Made by a program: the position numbers and the translations under genes. Below, piece after piece: positions 48,711 through 59,350 of a DNA stretch of 64,000 nt. Below the pieces are notes generated by a model, which saw only the letters and a program-made list of their open reading frames with translations, was not told where the DNA came from and ran no database searches. Origin of the DNA: Gnetum montanum (lineage: Eukaryota > Streptophyta > Gnetopsida > Gnetales > Gnetaceae); assembly GCA_015680685.1 (NCBI GenBank), contig MNCI01037953.1, positions 1,124,542 to 1,188,541 of the forward strand. The letters are read 5' to 3'. Numbering within the stretch: the first letter of the stretch is position 1; every line of letters starts with the position of its first letter.

Positions 48711-51700
48711 GGCAAAACTGAGGTAGTTCCTCAGGTTGTGTCACCAAGAGCCCAAATGCATGATGCTCAATGATGAGCAATACAACTTCATCTACATGAA
48801 GCTCCAAGTAGGTCTATTCATGGATCACCTCAATATGGAGGCCAAGAAAGGTTACAAGGTCATCAACTGAAATGGACAAGAGTATGTCCTATCCTCTATT
48901 GACTTCATTCCACTCACTAAGTCCTATTGGTGGATGATTGCCTAGCTCATCACAATGAGTGGATGTGTGGTAGGGACAGATTATGAGGAGACCCTACAAG
49001 AAGAGTAGGATGCGTTTGAAGCTCGATCAGAGCATGATGACTCTTTCCATACCACTTTCTAGTGGAAAACCCCTGGTCTAGTCCCCTCCATAGTATTTCC
49101 CACCTATCTTCTTGGTGATAGTTATAGTCATAGCATCTAGGTTGACACCCATGGAGGCTACCTACCAAACACAGTACACATGCCAAGACGTAATACCTTC
49201 CATAAACATGCCCTTTGTGGTATATGTGTAGCCTTCCCAATCATCCTTGCCAACAACCATCATGCCTGCATAGCCCTACATGCACACTATGTATATTTCT
49301 TAGCCACAAATGACTTAAGCATCCTATGTCTTGCCTGTTTCATCTACACCTTCAGCATTGGCCCAACCCATGCATGCATGGTTTGCCCCGGTCATTATGC
49401 CCATAGCATAGCCTACACAACAAGTATCCCACGTGCTTCCACAACCCATAGCCAGGTCATGGGCCATCCAACCAACACAGTAGGTGACATAACCAACACA
49501 ACCTACTGCTACATCCCAAGGCTTGGATCAAGCATTCCAACTGATCCAAACTTTAACAAAAGAGGCAAAGTGGCTTAAGGCCACCTCCTTCAAAATGGTA
49601 CGTGTGGTGGTCTTCTACTAGGATGATCACATAAGTCTTGTTGTTCCATCATTGATGCTTCCAATGAGGATCCTGCTTCCTTGCTTTGCCAAGTACAATA
49701 GTGAAGGAGATTCTAATGCTCACTTGGTAATCTTCTAGTCTAAATGCTTATTACTACAAACATAGCCACATGCCATCATATGTGTGTTTACCATGTCACT
49801 AACTGGAAAGGCACTTGATTGGTACTGAGCATTGCGTAGGGCCTTAATCTCCTTTTCTAAGGATTTGCTTAGTTAATTCATTACATGCTTCAAGTATAAC
49901 TTGAAGCTAGAACCCAACCTTGACCAGCTCATGCAAATCAAGTAGGGCCATCTAAAGCCCATGTAGAAATTTATCCAATGATGGAGTGCTTCACTAAATG
50001 AAATCCATGAGCCAATCACTAAAAAACCTTCTAGAAATATTCAAGGGTGCAATTAATGATTTATTAAGTCAAAACTAACTATCTAGCCCTAGAATTCCTA
50101 AGTCAGGCATTTGCCCAAACTAGAATCATACAGGATGTGGCAAAAGCTGGCAAGGACACAACCTACGTGGCTTATAAGAACTTGCACACGAAAAATAATA
50201 AGAACAAGGGCAAACAAGCTACAACCATGGAAACTCTAGTGAATGAAGCAAAAGCTACTAATCCAAAGCTAGTAGCCAAAATAAGCAAGGCCCTGGCTAA
50301 CAACAAAACTATTGGCCCTAGCACCACAATAACAAACTAGTCTACATCATCAACAACCATAATACAAGTGGCTCTAAGGCCCAAATTTGAGTGCAAGGAT
50401 CACTCAAAGTATACCCTATTGCTCCTGGAACTATCAAAACTCTTGGATCAACTATACAACACTGGATACATCCAGTACAAGAAGATGTTTGAGGATGCTT
50501 GCAAAAGATAGAGCTCCAAAGGAATCCATCAGCTATAGCCTTGAATGAGCCTCTAGTCCCTAAGCACTTTAGGCAAGATAGATTTTGTCACCACCATCAG
50601 TTGCCTAGCCACAACACTAACTTTTACATGGTCCTACAATAGATGATTGATAGAGGCGAGTTGGTGCTTGATGCTACCAACCCAATGAGGCCTCAAAAGC
50701 AATCTATGAGGGTACACAAGGATCCTCTAAATGTAGATGATGCAAGGTACATCATCAATGCCATCAACATTGATGATAACCTAGAATCAGTATAGCAGTC
50801 ATTCATGGTTTGTGTGTCCTTTGGCAACACAGGGTTCTCCTCAACATCCACAAGTTTGAGGTTTCCTTTTGTTGATAGAGTTCCACCTTGAATACCCACA
50901 GCACCCTTTGTGGTTAGGGTTCCCTAACATGTCATGGCAGCAATAGTTTAGCCATCTTTTATTGTAAGGGTGCCTCAACATGCTAACCCCTCTCCTACCT
51001 GAAGTCCTATGGTGAGTAATGTGTTAGCCCCTTCTCATCCTAGAACAAATCCTACCAGCCATACCAATAGACCATCCAAGTGGCAACCCAGGAGACCTAA
51101 TGAGTAAATTGCTAATAAAATGCATAGGCAACATCAAGTGCAAAGAGTGCTAGGTTTGTCCAAACCAATGCCCCTTTTCATTATCCCCATGGCCAAATCA
51201 ATTGAAAAGGCCACTACCAATAAGCCACAACTAAGCACTGAGGCTTCCAAATATGCCAAGCAAACAAAGCCCAAATCTCCTCCATGAGAAATCTATCTCC
51301 TAGGATGTATGAAGGAGGTAAAGGTCAAAAAAATGATAGACATTAGTAAGGACTTCCTAGACACATTAACCTAGGTGAAGCAGGCCTTAAAGCAAAAAAG
51401 CATAACTCTAAGCCTGTATGACCTCATTATGACCTCCTTTGCTCATCACAAAGTGTTAGTCCATATGTTGACCTCCATTCCTATCATGGAGGACATCCCA
51501 GTAGATGAACACTCCATTCATGTTGTGATGTTACCTCCTACACCATAGGAGTCAAGCTCAACATCCCTTGCATTTCACAACAAGGTGATCAAGGTTGATC
51601 TTGAGAAGGGTCAAGTCATGACAACACCCATGTTTATCACAATACATGTTGGGCAATGCAAGATTTGCAAGGTGCATGTTGATGATGGGGTGGCAACAAA

Positions 51701-52011
51701 CATCATCCCATACACTATTGTTGACAAACTAGGCCTTATTAAGTAGATCAAGCCCACAAAGATAACATGCCTAAAGTCCTTTAATGGATCATGTGTTGTT
51801 GTTAAAAGAACCATCACAATAGCCTTCATGGTAGAGGAAGAATTCCCCACTACTGTTAAGTTCATCATTGTAGAGGAGATGTCGGGCTTCAATCTAATCA
51901 TGGGTAGGCCTTGCATGGTCCAATTATGGGTTGTCTCCTCTCCCATCCACCAAGAAATCCACCTTCCATACAAAGGTGGTGAGGTCATTATCCACGGTTG
52001 TAGTGATTGAA
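48711..52011 (+). pseudogene. Ty3/gypsy gag-protease relic, plus strand
   Basis: Starts with MAKLR and, after one stop, 'LNDEQYNFIYMKLQVGLFMD'. The Gag block near 50060-50240 ('LSQAFAQT', 'YVAYKNLHTKNNKNKGKQ') has a basic tail. The retropepsin is at 51600-52010: 'VHVDDGVATNIIPYTIVDKL' with the Asp-x-Gly at 51681-51689 changed to DDG, and 'MSGFNLIMGRPCMVQLW'. One stop inside it is TAG after 'LGLIK'. The frame ends abruptly at 52011, where unrelated GC-richer sequence begins. Most of its second half reappears inverted at 52489-54450. Confidence 0.72.
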
Positions 52012-52425
52012 AACGTTGGCAGCTGGAAGATGCCAAGGGATCGACGGGCGTGACAGTTTCGACCTTGTACCTGCGGGAGGGCCATGTTGGGTGTGTGCGG
52101 ATACAGGATGCCCTGAATGGTCTGGTCGATCAGAAAAGGACTTAATCGACGTCTATATAGCCTTTTGTAACATATGATTTTGAAAATAGGAATGAAAGCA
52201 CGAAATAATGCTTAAAAGTAAATAAAGCAGAAAAAAGTAGTGCAAAATGCAACAATAAGCAAGAAACAAAGTAAAGTATAGTTAGAAAAATGCATCACTC
52301 TAAAGCTACAAGCTTGCCCTGTCAAGGTGGATATAGTTAGTTGCACAGCGTGGCCGAGTGTAGAGATCCCAAGAGTAACCAGGATGTGTAGAGTGAAATA
52401 GGTTGTATGCTTGGGCATGACTTTG
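52012..52425. other. GC-richer junction segment
   Basis: Sequence after the protease relic changes to CpG-containing DNA (GATCGACGGGCGTGACAG) with a TATATAG at 52156. It may be the start of an LTR or other insertion. No frame is supportable. It is repeated inverted at 52489-52902. Confidence 0.4.
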
Positions 52426-52488
52426 NATTGGCATTTTTTCCTGTCTCCCTTTCTACCATCTTGGTAGAATTCCCACATTGTTAGTGCC

Positions 52489-54450
52489 CAAAGTCATGCC
52501 CAAGCATACAACCTATTTCACTCTACACATCCTGGTTACTCTTGGGATCTCTACACTCGGCCACGCTGTGCAACTAACTATATCCACCTTGACAGGGCAA
52601 GCTTGTAGCTTTAGAGTGATGCATTTTTCTAACTATACTTTACTTTGTTTCTTGCTTATTGTTGCATTTTGCACTACTTTTTTCTGCTTTATTTACTTTT
52701 AAGCATTATTTCGTGCTTTCATTCCTATTTTCAAAATCATATGTTACAAAAGGCTATATAGACGTCGATTAAGTCCTTGTCTGATCGACCAGACCATTCA
52801 GGGCATCCTGTATCCGCACACACCCAACATGGCCCTCCCGCAGGTACAAGGTCGAAACTGTCACGCCCGTCGATCCCTTGGCATCTTCCAGCTGCCAACG
52901 TTTTCAATCACTACAACCGTGGATAATGACCTCACCACCTTTGTATGGAAGGTGGATTTCTTGGTGGATGGGAGAGGAGACAACCCATAATTGGACCATG
53001 CAAGGCCTACCCATGATTAGATTGAAGCCCGACATCTCCTCTACAATGATGAACTTAACAGTAGTGGGGAATTCTTCCTCTACCATGAAGGCTATCGTGA
53101 TGGTTCTTTTAACAACAACACATGATCCATTAAAGGAATTTAGGCATGTTATCTTTGTGGGCTTGATCTACTTAATAAGGCCTAGTTTGTCAACAATAGT
53201 GTATGGGATGATGTTTGTTGCCACCCCATCATCAACATGCACCTTGCAAATCTTGCATTGCCCAACATGTATTGTGATAAACATGGGTGTTGTCATGACT
53301 TGACCCTTCTCAAGATCAACCTTGATCACCTTGTTGTGAAATGCAAGGGATGTTGAGCTTGACTCCTATGGTGTAGGAGGTAACATCACAACATGAATGG
53401 AGTGTTCATCTACTGGGATGTCCTCCATGATAGGAATGGAGGTCAACATATGGACTAACACTTTGTGATGAGCAAAGGAGGTCATAATGAGGTCATACAG
53501 GCTTAGAGTTATGCTTTTTTGCTTTAAGGCCTGCTTCACCTAGGTTAATGTGTCTAGGAAGTCCTTACTAATGTCTATCATTTTTTTGACCTTTACCTCC
53601 TTCATACATCCTAGGAGATAGATTTCTCATGGAGGAGATTTGGGCTTTGTTTGCTTGGCATATTTGGAAGCCTCAGTGCTTAGTTGTGGCTTATTGGTAG
53701 TGGCCTTTTCAATTGATTTGGCCATGGGGATAATGAAAAGGGGCATTGGTTTGGACAAACCTAGCACTCTTTGCACTTGATGTTGCCTATGCATTTTATT
53801 AGCAATTTACTCATTAGGTCTCCTGGGTTGCCACTTGGATGGTCTATTGGTATGGCTGGTAGGATTTGTTCTAGGATGAGAAGGGGCTAACACATTACTC
53901 ACCATAGGACTTCAGGTAGGAGAGGGGTTAGCATGTTGAGGCACCCTTACAATAAAAGATGGCTAAACTATTGCTGCCATGACATGTTAGGGAACCCTAA
54001 CCACAAAGGGTGCTGTGGGTATTCAAGGTGGAACTCTATCAACAAAAGGAAACCTCAAACTTGTGGATGTTGAGGAGAACCCTGTGTTGCCAAAGGACAC
54101 ACAAACCATGAATGACTGCTATACTGATTCTAGGTTATCATCAATGTTGATGGCATTGATGATGTACCTTGCATCATCTACATTTAGAGGATCCTTGTGT
54201 ACCCTCATAGATTGCTTTTGAGGCCTCATTGGGTTGGTAGCATCAAGCACCAACTCGCCTCTATCAATCATCTATTGTAGGACCATGTAAAAGTTAGTGT
54301 TGTGGCTAGGCAACTGATGGTGGTGACAAAATCTATCTTGCCTAAAGTGCTTAGGGACTAGAGGCTCATTCAAGGCTATAGCTGATGGATTCCTTTGGAG
54401 CTCTATCTTTTGCAAGCATCCTCAAACATCTTCTTGTACTGGATGTATCC
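52489..54450 (-). pseudogene. Inverted duplicate of the gag-protease relic
   Basis: Minus-strand copy of 50464-52425. It contains the same retropepsin (52904-53303 region) and the same gag C-terminus. It ends at N54451. It is likely a redundant contig placed in the wrong orientation rather than a second gene copy. Confidence 0.75.
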
Positions 54451-54619
54451 NCTAGTATAATGCCATATGGCATCTTCAGAGGGTCAGCATGATGCTAAGG
54501 GTGGTAGTGTCACGTGTGTCCCAAACAACATTCTCATTACGTCGTGAACTACACGCTGGAGCTGTGACATCCCACCCACACGTCAGCATCGTGCATGCTC
54601 GTCTGATGCGTACTTGGCA

Positions 54620-54925
54620 TAGATGCACATTGGGGATGTGACGTAAACCCAGTTTAAGGTCTTGGTAGACCATGTACTGGTTTAAGGTCCCAGCGAACCG
54701 CTGTGCTGGTTTAAGATCCCAGTGGACCGTACATGCCATTTTAACATCGTAGCAGATGAGTCGTGCCAAGTTTACGTCATGGTGGACTAGCAGTGATAAT
54801 TTTATATCATAGTAGATGCTGCTCAATGCCACTAGTTTATCATCATTACATATGTTGATCGGTGTGATTGCCAGTTTATTGTCATAGCAAATGGTGGTTC
54901 GTGTTGCTACTGTGCTTCAGACGTA
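54620..54925. repeat. TTTAAGGTC-CAGTGGACC repeats beyond the integrase
   Basis: Five or six degenerate units of about 45-60 bp, each with CCAGTTTAAGGTC..GTGGACC or a decayed form. They lie directly past the integrase C-terminus. A related array lies at 58505-59010. Confidence 0.62.
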
Positions 54926-54929
54926 GTAC

Positions 54930-56107
54930 AGCCTGAGATACTAGTGATTCATTGGGTTGTCGAACTCGTTGTTGTCCATGTTTGCCAGCTTGAAGGCTCC
55001 ATTCCTGAAGGCTTTAGTGACCATGTAATAACCTTCCTAGTTGGTTGAGAATTTGCTCATGTGCTCAGGGATGGCCTTGAGGATGAGGTCTCCCTTCTGC
55101 ACTGGCCGTCGATGCAAATCTGCATAATGCTTCTGCTGCTGTTTGCTTTGGTAGTGCTCGATGCGTCTCAATGTCTGTGCATGCTCCTCCTCCACTGAGT
55201 CAAGGTCGATGGTTCGCAACTCATTGTTCTAGGCTTCGCTCACAACATCCGCAAGGATCATCTGGAGTGATGGTACCTGCAATTCAACAGGCAATACAGC
55301 TTTAGATTTGTAAACAAGACTATAAATGGTCTTACTTGTTGCAGTCCTACACGTCATTCGGTAGGCCCATAGGACGTAGAGGATTTTCTTGTGCCACTGC
55401 CTCTTGCTATTGTTAAGCATCCTCTTCAATAAGTTGATGATGGACTTATTTGTAGCCTCCGCCTACCCTTTTGCCTGTGGATAATAAGGGGAAGAGAATG
55501 ATTGTTTAATGCCTAGATTGCTACAGAAGGTTTTGGTTTCTGTACTGCTGAACTATGGCCAATTGTCGATCAGAATAGTCATTGGAAGCCCAAACCTTGT
55601 TATGATGTTGTCAAGGATGAAATGGCAGATTTTCCAAGACATTTTTTTCCTCAGGGAAATAGCTTCCACCCACTTGGTAAAATACTCAGTGGCAGTGATA
55701 ATGAAGCTATGTCCTACGAAGGACTTAGGCGTGATAGGCCCTATGAGGTCTAATCCCCATCATTGGAAGGGCCACGTGATTTGCGTTGGGTGTAGGTCTG
55801 TAGGTGAGACATGTATGAGATTTGCATATCTCTGGCACATGTCACATGTCTTGACTTTCAATAAGTAGTCATGCTCCCTATGGGGCCAGTAGTACCCTAG
55901 GCATCTGATTTTGGCAGCCATAGCCTTGGGTACTATGTGTCCATCGCACAGCCCCTCATAAACTTCATTAACTACATTTTGCACCTGCTTGCCATCCACG
56001 CATGCCAACAATATCTTATCATAGAAACATCGGCATAGGGTGTTATTTCCCATGAGCACGTATTTTCGGGCACGCTTACGGATTGCATCTCTCTGGGAAG
56101 ATGTCAA
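54930..56107 (-). pseudogene. Tat-like Ty3/gypsy integrase, copy 2
   Basis: Minus strand. N-terminal H2C2 region 56107-55760: 'GNNTLCRCFYDKILLACVDG', 'EVYEGLCDGHIVPKAMAAKI', 'CDMCQRYANLIHV'. The catalytic core follows from about 55770, with 'DLIGPITPKS', an Ile-Asp-Asn-Trp-Pro where Asp-Asn-Gly-Pro is usual, and 'YYPQAKG'. A C-terminal part at 55219-54930 has 'YADLHRRPVQKGDLILKAIP' and ends 'MDNNEFDNPMNH'. Broken by stops near each boundary. It strand-transfers element cDNA when intact. Continuous upstream with the RNase H and RT relics below. Confidence 0.82.
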
Positions 56108-56200
56108 TCCACCTAGGGGTTCGCCATGCTATAGATAAGTTTTAATGTTGGCATACCACTCTTGCATATCTACAGCACTAATAGAAGCCACATGTTCTAC

Positions 56201-56773
56201 CTAAGTGATAGGCTCTATGCATTCTATAATCAAGGTTGGCAGGTTTGCCAAAGAATGTGATGGAATGTTTAACGCAAGGGTAGCTAAGGCATCTACCACA
56301 GTGTTCTCATTGCGTGGCACATGTTGCACATCTGCAGTTGCAAATTGCTTAAGTAGGATTTTTGCTAGATCGTAATAGGGTTGTAGGTGTGTAGCTTTGT
56401 AGGTGTAGACCTTGGTGATTTGAATCATGACTAGTTGTGAATCTCCCCGAATTGCCAGGTGTTGTATGTTTAGTGCCCAGGCAGTTAAGAGGCCTCTGAG
56501 TAGCTCTTCATATTCTACCATATTGTTGGTGCAAGGGAATGCAAATTGATAAGTAGATGGATGCATTTCCCCAAAGGGGAATGTGATGAAGGCAGTGGTG
56601 CTACCTCCTCGCATGGTGGAGGTGCCGTTGAAATGTAAGATGGCTTTGAAATGCGATGGGATGATGTTGGCATTGCTAATGTATTTGTCTGGGAATTTAG
56701 GATCTATGGTTGCCTGGTCATCAACTGGAAAGGTCGTGGGTTGGGTTACTATGGCTTCACCCTTTATCAACAA
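56201..56773 (-). pseudogene. Second (Tat-type) RNase H, copy 2
   Basis: 190 residues are open. The RNase H fold is readable: 'ILHFNGTSTMRGGSTTAFIT' has Asn where the first catalytic Asp is expected; 'NNMVEYEELLRGLLTAWALN' keeps the Glu; 'LAIRGDSQLVMIQITK' keeps the Asp; 'HVPRNENTVVDALATLALN' keeps the last Asp. Loss of the first Asp would abolish activity. This extra RNase H, placed between the RT-linked RNase H and the integrase, marks the Tat lineage of plant Ty3/gypsy elements. Confidence 0.82.
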
Positions 56774-56823
56774 TTGACTTACATAGTGTAAATAAAACTC
56801 TGCAGTTATTGCCTTCCATCAGG

Positions 56824-57110
56824 CTATCCTACTACTTTCGTATAAGTTGTTAGTAAGAACCCAGAGTATATTACTTTTGCAAATGATTTTGTACAGCGGA
56901 ACAAGTAATGCCACCATGTTTTTAGTGCGAACACTAAGGCCAGGCAATTCCTCTTCACTTTGTTGTATCTTACCTTGTACGCTATTAGCACATCACTCAA
57001 ATAGTACACTGGTATCTCAGAACCGTCGTCTCGTTTCTAACATAGTAGTGCTACGATAGATGTGTTGGAGGTGGCGAGGTAGATAAAGAAGGGTTTATCC
57101 CTTTGTGGTG
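56824..57110 (-). pseudogene. RT-linked RNase H, copy 2
   Basis: Minus strand. 'PFFIYLATSNTSIVALLC' begins the domain, a TAG follows, then 'YYLSDVLIAYKVRYNKVKRN' and 'CLALVFALKTWWHYLF'. The first strand has lost the usual Asp (Tyr-Leu-Ala-Thr-Ser), as is common in this branch. It would degrade the RNA strand during reverse transcription. It continues the RT frame. Confidence 0.78.
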
Positions 57111-58290
57111 GATGCATAGTCAGGAGGTGTGAGAGTTCCATATTCAGGTTGTCGAAGGCTTTTTGACATTGGGTTATCCATTCGAAGTTAACCCCCTTCT
57201 TTAGAAGATATTGCATGGGGTGTAACTTGTCGAGCAACCTTGCTATAAACCTTCAAATGAATTGCACTCTGCCTTGCAAAGCACATAACTCCTTAAGGTT
57301 TGTGGGAGGCGCTAGGTTGACGATGGCCTTGAATTTGTCAGGGTCCACCTGTATTCTGACCTCTGATACTATGAGTCCTAACATGCATCCAATGTTTACC
57401 CCAAAGATGCACTTCTTAGGATTAAGGCGTAAGTCGTGCATTTCACAGCATTTGAGGACTACCCCTAGATCGTGTGGGTGATCAGCTACCTCCTTGGACT
57501 TGACTACTATATCATCCACGTAATTGTTTAATGTTTCTAGGATGTAGTCACTAAAAATATAAGTCATGGCTCACTAGTAGGTTGCTCCAGCATTCTTGAG
57601 CCCAAATGGCATCATGGTATAGCAAAAGGTCCCCCATGGGGCTATGATGGTTGTTGACAGCTGGTGCTCTAGGTTAATGCGGATTTGGTTGTATCTAAAG
57701 AAACCATCCATGAAGGATAGTAGAGCATGGCTAGCTGTGGTGTCGATGAGCTGATCAATGTTTGGGAGTGGGAAGTTGTCTTTAATCGTTGCATTGTTCA
57801 AGTCCCAGAAGTCTATACAAATCCGTATTCCTCCCATTTTCTTCGAAACCACAACGATGTTGGATACCCACTCTTAATATTCAACCGTGTGGATGAAATG
57901 TACTTGGTATAGCTTGGTGATTTAATCCCTCATGGCTAGTGTGATTTTTGACTTAACTTTGCGAGCCTTCTGCTTGACTGCCTTCATGTGTGGATCTAAG
58001 ATGATGTTATGCTGAATCAGCCCCAGATCCAAACCCAACATGTCGTTGTACGACCATGCGAAGACATCGATGTTGTCTTGTAGAATCTTGGCTACATTTT
58101 TATGCGTTTGCGTGTCTAGGAGGGAGTTGAGTTTCACTATCTTCACCTTCCCCTTTGACGTGGTCACAGGCATCTCGACGACAGGGTCCTCAGTTACATC
58201 CCTGGCCTCTAAGTCTAGGGCTTGGACCAGATGCTTGGGCCAATCTAGGGATGCTTCTAAGGCTTCTATAGTGCTAGTTGTGGTTGACCC
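57111..58290 (-). pseudogene. Tat-like Ty3/gypsy reverse transcriptase, copy 2
   Basis: Minus strand, one frame for most of its length. N-terminal pre-RT segment 'ILQDNIDVFAWSYNDM'; fingers 'EWVSNIVVVSKKMGGIRICI'; then 'FPLPNIDQLIDTTASHALLS'; palm 'MMPFGLKNAGATY'; and the catalytic YVDD at 57511-57522 ('LNNYVDDIVVKS'). The thumb/connection includes 'LKELCALQGRVQFI' and 'GVNFEWITQCQKAFDNL'. Two adjacent stops (57571-57576, TAG then TGA) interrupt the conserved GATY block; both fit C-to-T changes. Gag and protease of this element are not on its upstream side: repeats and an opposite-strand gene are. Confidence 0.88.
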
Positions 58291-58479
58291 CTAGTCAATC
58301 ATGTCGGGGTTCAACTATCTCATGAGCTTGCCCCGTGGCCATACTAACATTAAAGGCGTGGAAAGGTCACGATGGGTTTCCATCTCTTGCTCGACATACG
58401 AACATAAAATGAAAGCCTGGTTAAGAGGCGTCTATTGGCAAAGATTGTGTATAACAAAAGTTTGAAAAGTAGTGACAAG

Positions 58480-59010
58480 ATGTATCTTGCGAAGCGTAAT
58501 GATGGAAAGATTGTGAGTTTGCAAGTTTAGGGTCATGGTGGACCACTAAGGCATAAGAGTGCAGAACTACTAAAGGTGTAAGATTGCTGACATAAAGTGT
58601 GAAGCTACAAAACTTTCGATATGCGAATGCCAAGCTACTAGTTTAATGTCATTTTGGACTACCAAATTGCGACATGCAAAATAATAGTATGCAAAACGAG
58701 AAAATTTGAGTATGATAAGTACCAAATCGTTAATGTGCAAATTCGAACTATAGACATGAAAACACGAAACCGCTAGAAATTGCGATGCTGCCAATGTGGA
58801 AGAAGATACGAAAAAATGCTCATGTAAGCATGTGGTGTTGTTAGTTTAATGTCATTGCGGATCGCAAATGTAATAGGTTGAAACTGCTAGTTTAGGGTCT
58901 TTTTGAATCATTACAAGTACAACTACGCTAGGATTGTTAGTTTAAGGTCTTTTCGAACTAGTCATATTGTGATTGTTGGAATTGCTAATTTAAGGTCTTT
59001 TTGAACCCTT
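58480..59010 (+). repeat. GCTAGTTTAAGGTCTTTTTGAACC repeat array
   Basis: At least six degenerate units with (C/G)TAGTTTA(A/G)GGTC(A/T)TTnnGAACC, at about 58508, 58637, 58849, 58900, 58940 and 58985. Spacing shortens to about 45-50 bp near the end. Same motif family as 54620-54925, in the same orientation, on the other side of the pol relic. Confidence 0.65.
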
Positions 59011-59142
59011 AACCAAAATATATATATATATTTTTTTCGGGAAGGCAAGTAGCTAGCTTGAAGCATGTCAAGGCTTTAATGCTAATAGTGCTACAATGTC
59101 TTGGCAAGCATGCTATGTTGTATAGCATGATCCACATTAATC

Positions 59143-59162
59143 AGAGAGAGAGAGAGAGAGAG
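59143..59162. repeat. (AG)10 microsatellite
   Basis: Ten AG repeats about 30 bp upstream of the TATA-like box of the phosphatase-like gene. GA tracts are frequent in plant core promoters. Confidence 0.9.
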
Positions 59163-59190
59163 GCAAGTTTCCCCATCTTGTCATTACAGC

Positions 59191-59200
59191 CATAAATAGG
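59191..59200 (+). promoter_or_regulatory. TATA-like box of phosphatase-like copy 2
   Basis: CATAAATAGG, 150 bp before the first ATG (59351), giving a plausible start of transcription near 59225 and a 5' UTR of about 125 bp. Confidence 0.45.
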
Positions 59201-59350
59201 GGTTAAACCTTGGCACTTTTACCATTTTCATCATAATAGCACAGAGCCCTCATCGGAGCACAAGGAAATTTTAGAGCACGAAGCAATTGTGTTAATCAAC
59301 TAGTAAAGCGAGTTTTTTATGGTGAAAGGTGTAAATCTACAAGCAAGACA

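Larger units (their letters stand above)
50464..54450. repeat. Near-perfect inverted duplication bounded by single Ns
   Basis: Left arm 50464-52425 and right arm 52489-54450 are reverse complements about a centre at 52457, each 1962 bp. I noticed only two base differences (near 51780/53134 and 52137/52777). N52426 ends the left arm and N54451 ends the right arm. The 62-base loop (52427-52488) belongs to the right contig. Confidence 0.93.

Noticed and set aside
48013-49578. Open plus-strand stretches at 48013-48270 and 49180-49578 as host genes
   Set aside because: The second lies inside the plus-strand gag relic in another frame; the first has no domain, splice context or homologue in the window.
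51611-52036. 141-residue open frame on the minus strand, and its twin on the plus strand at 52878-53303
   Set aside because: It is the antisense reading of the retropepsin region; the same antisense reading occurs at 366-614 because the protease on the other strand is conserved.
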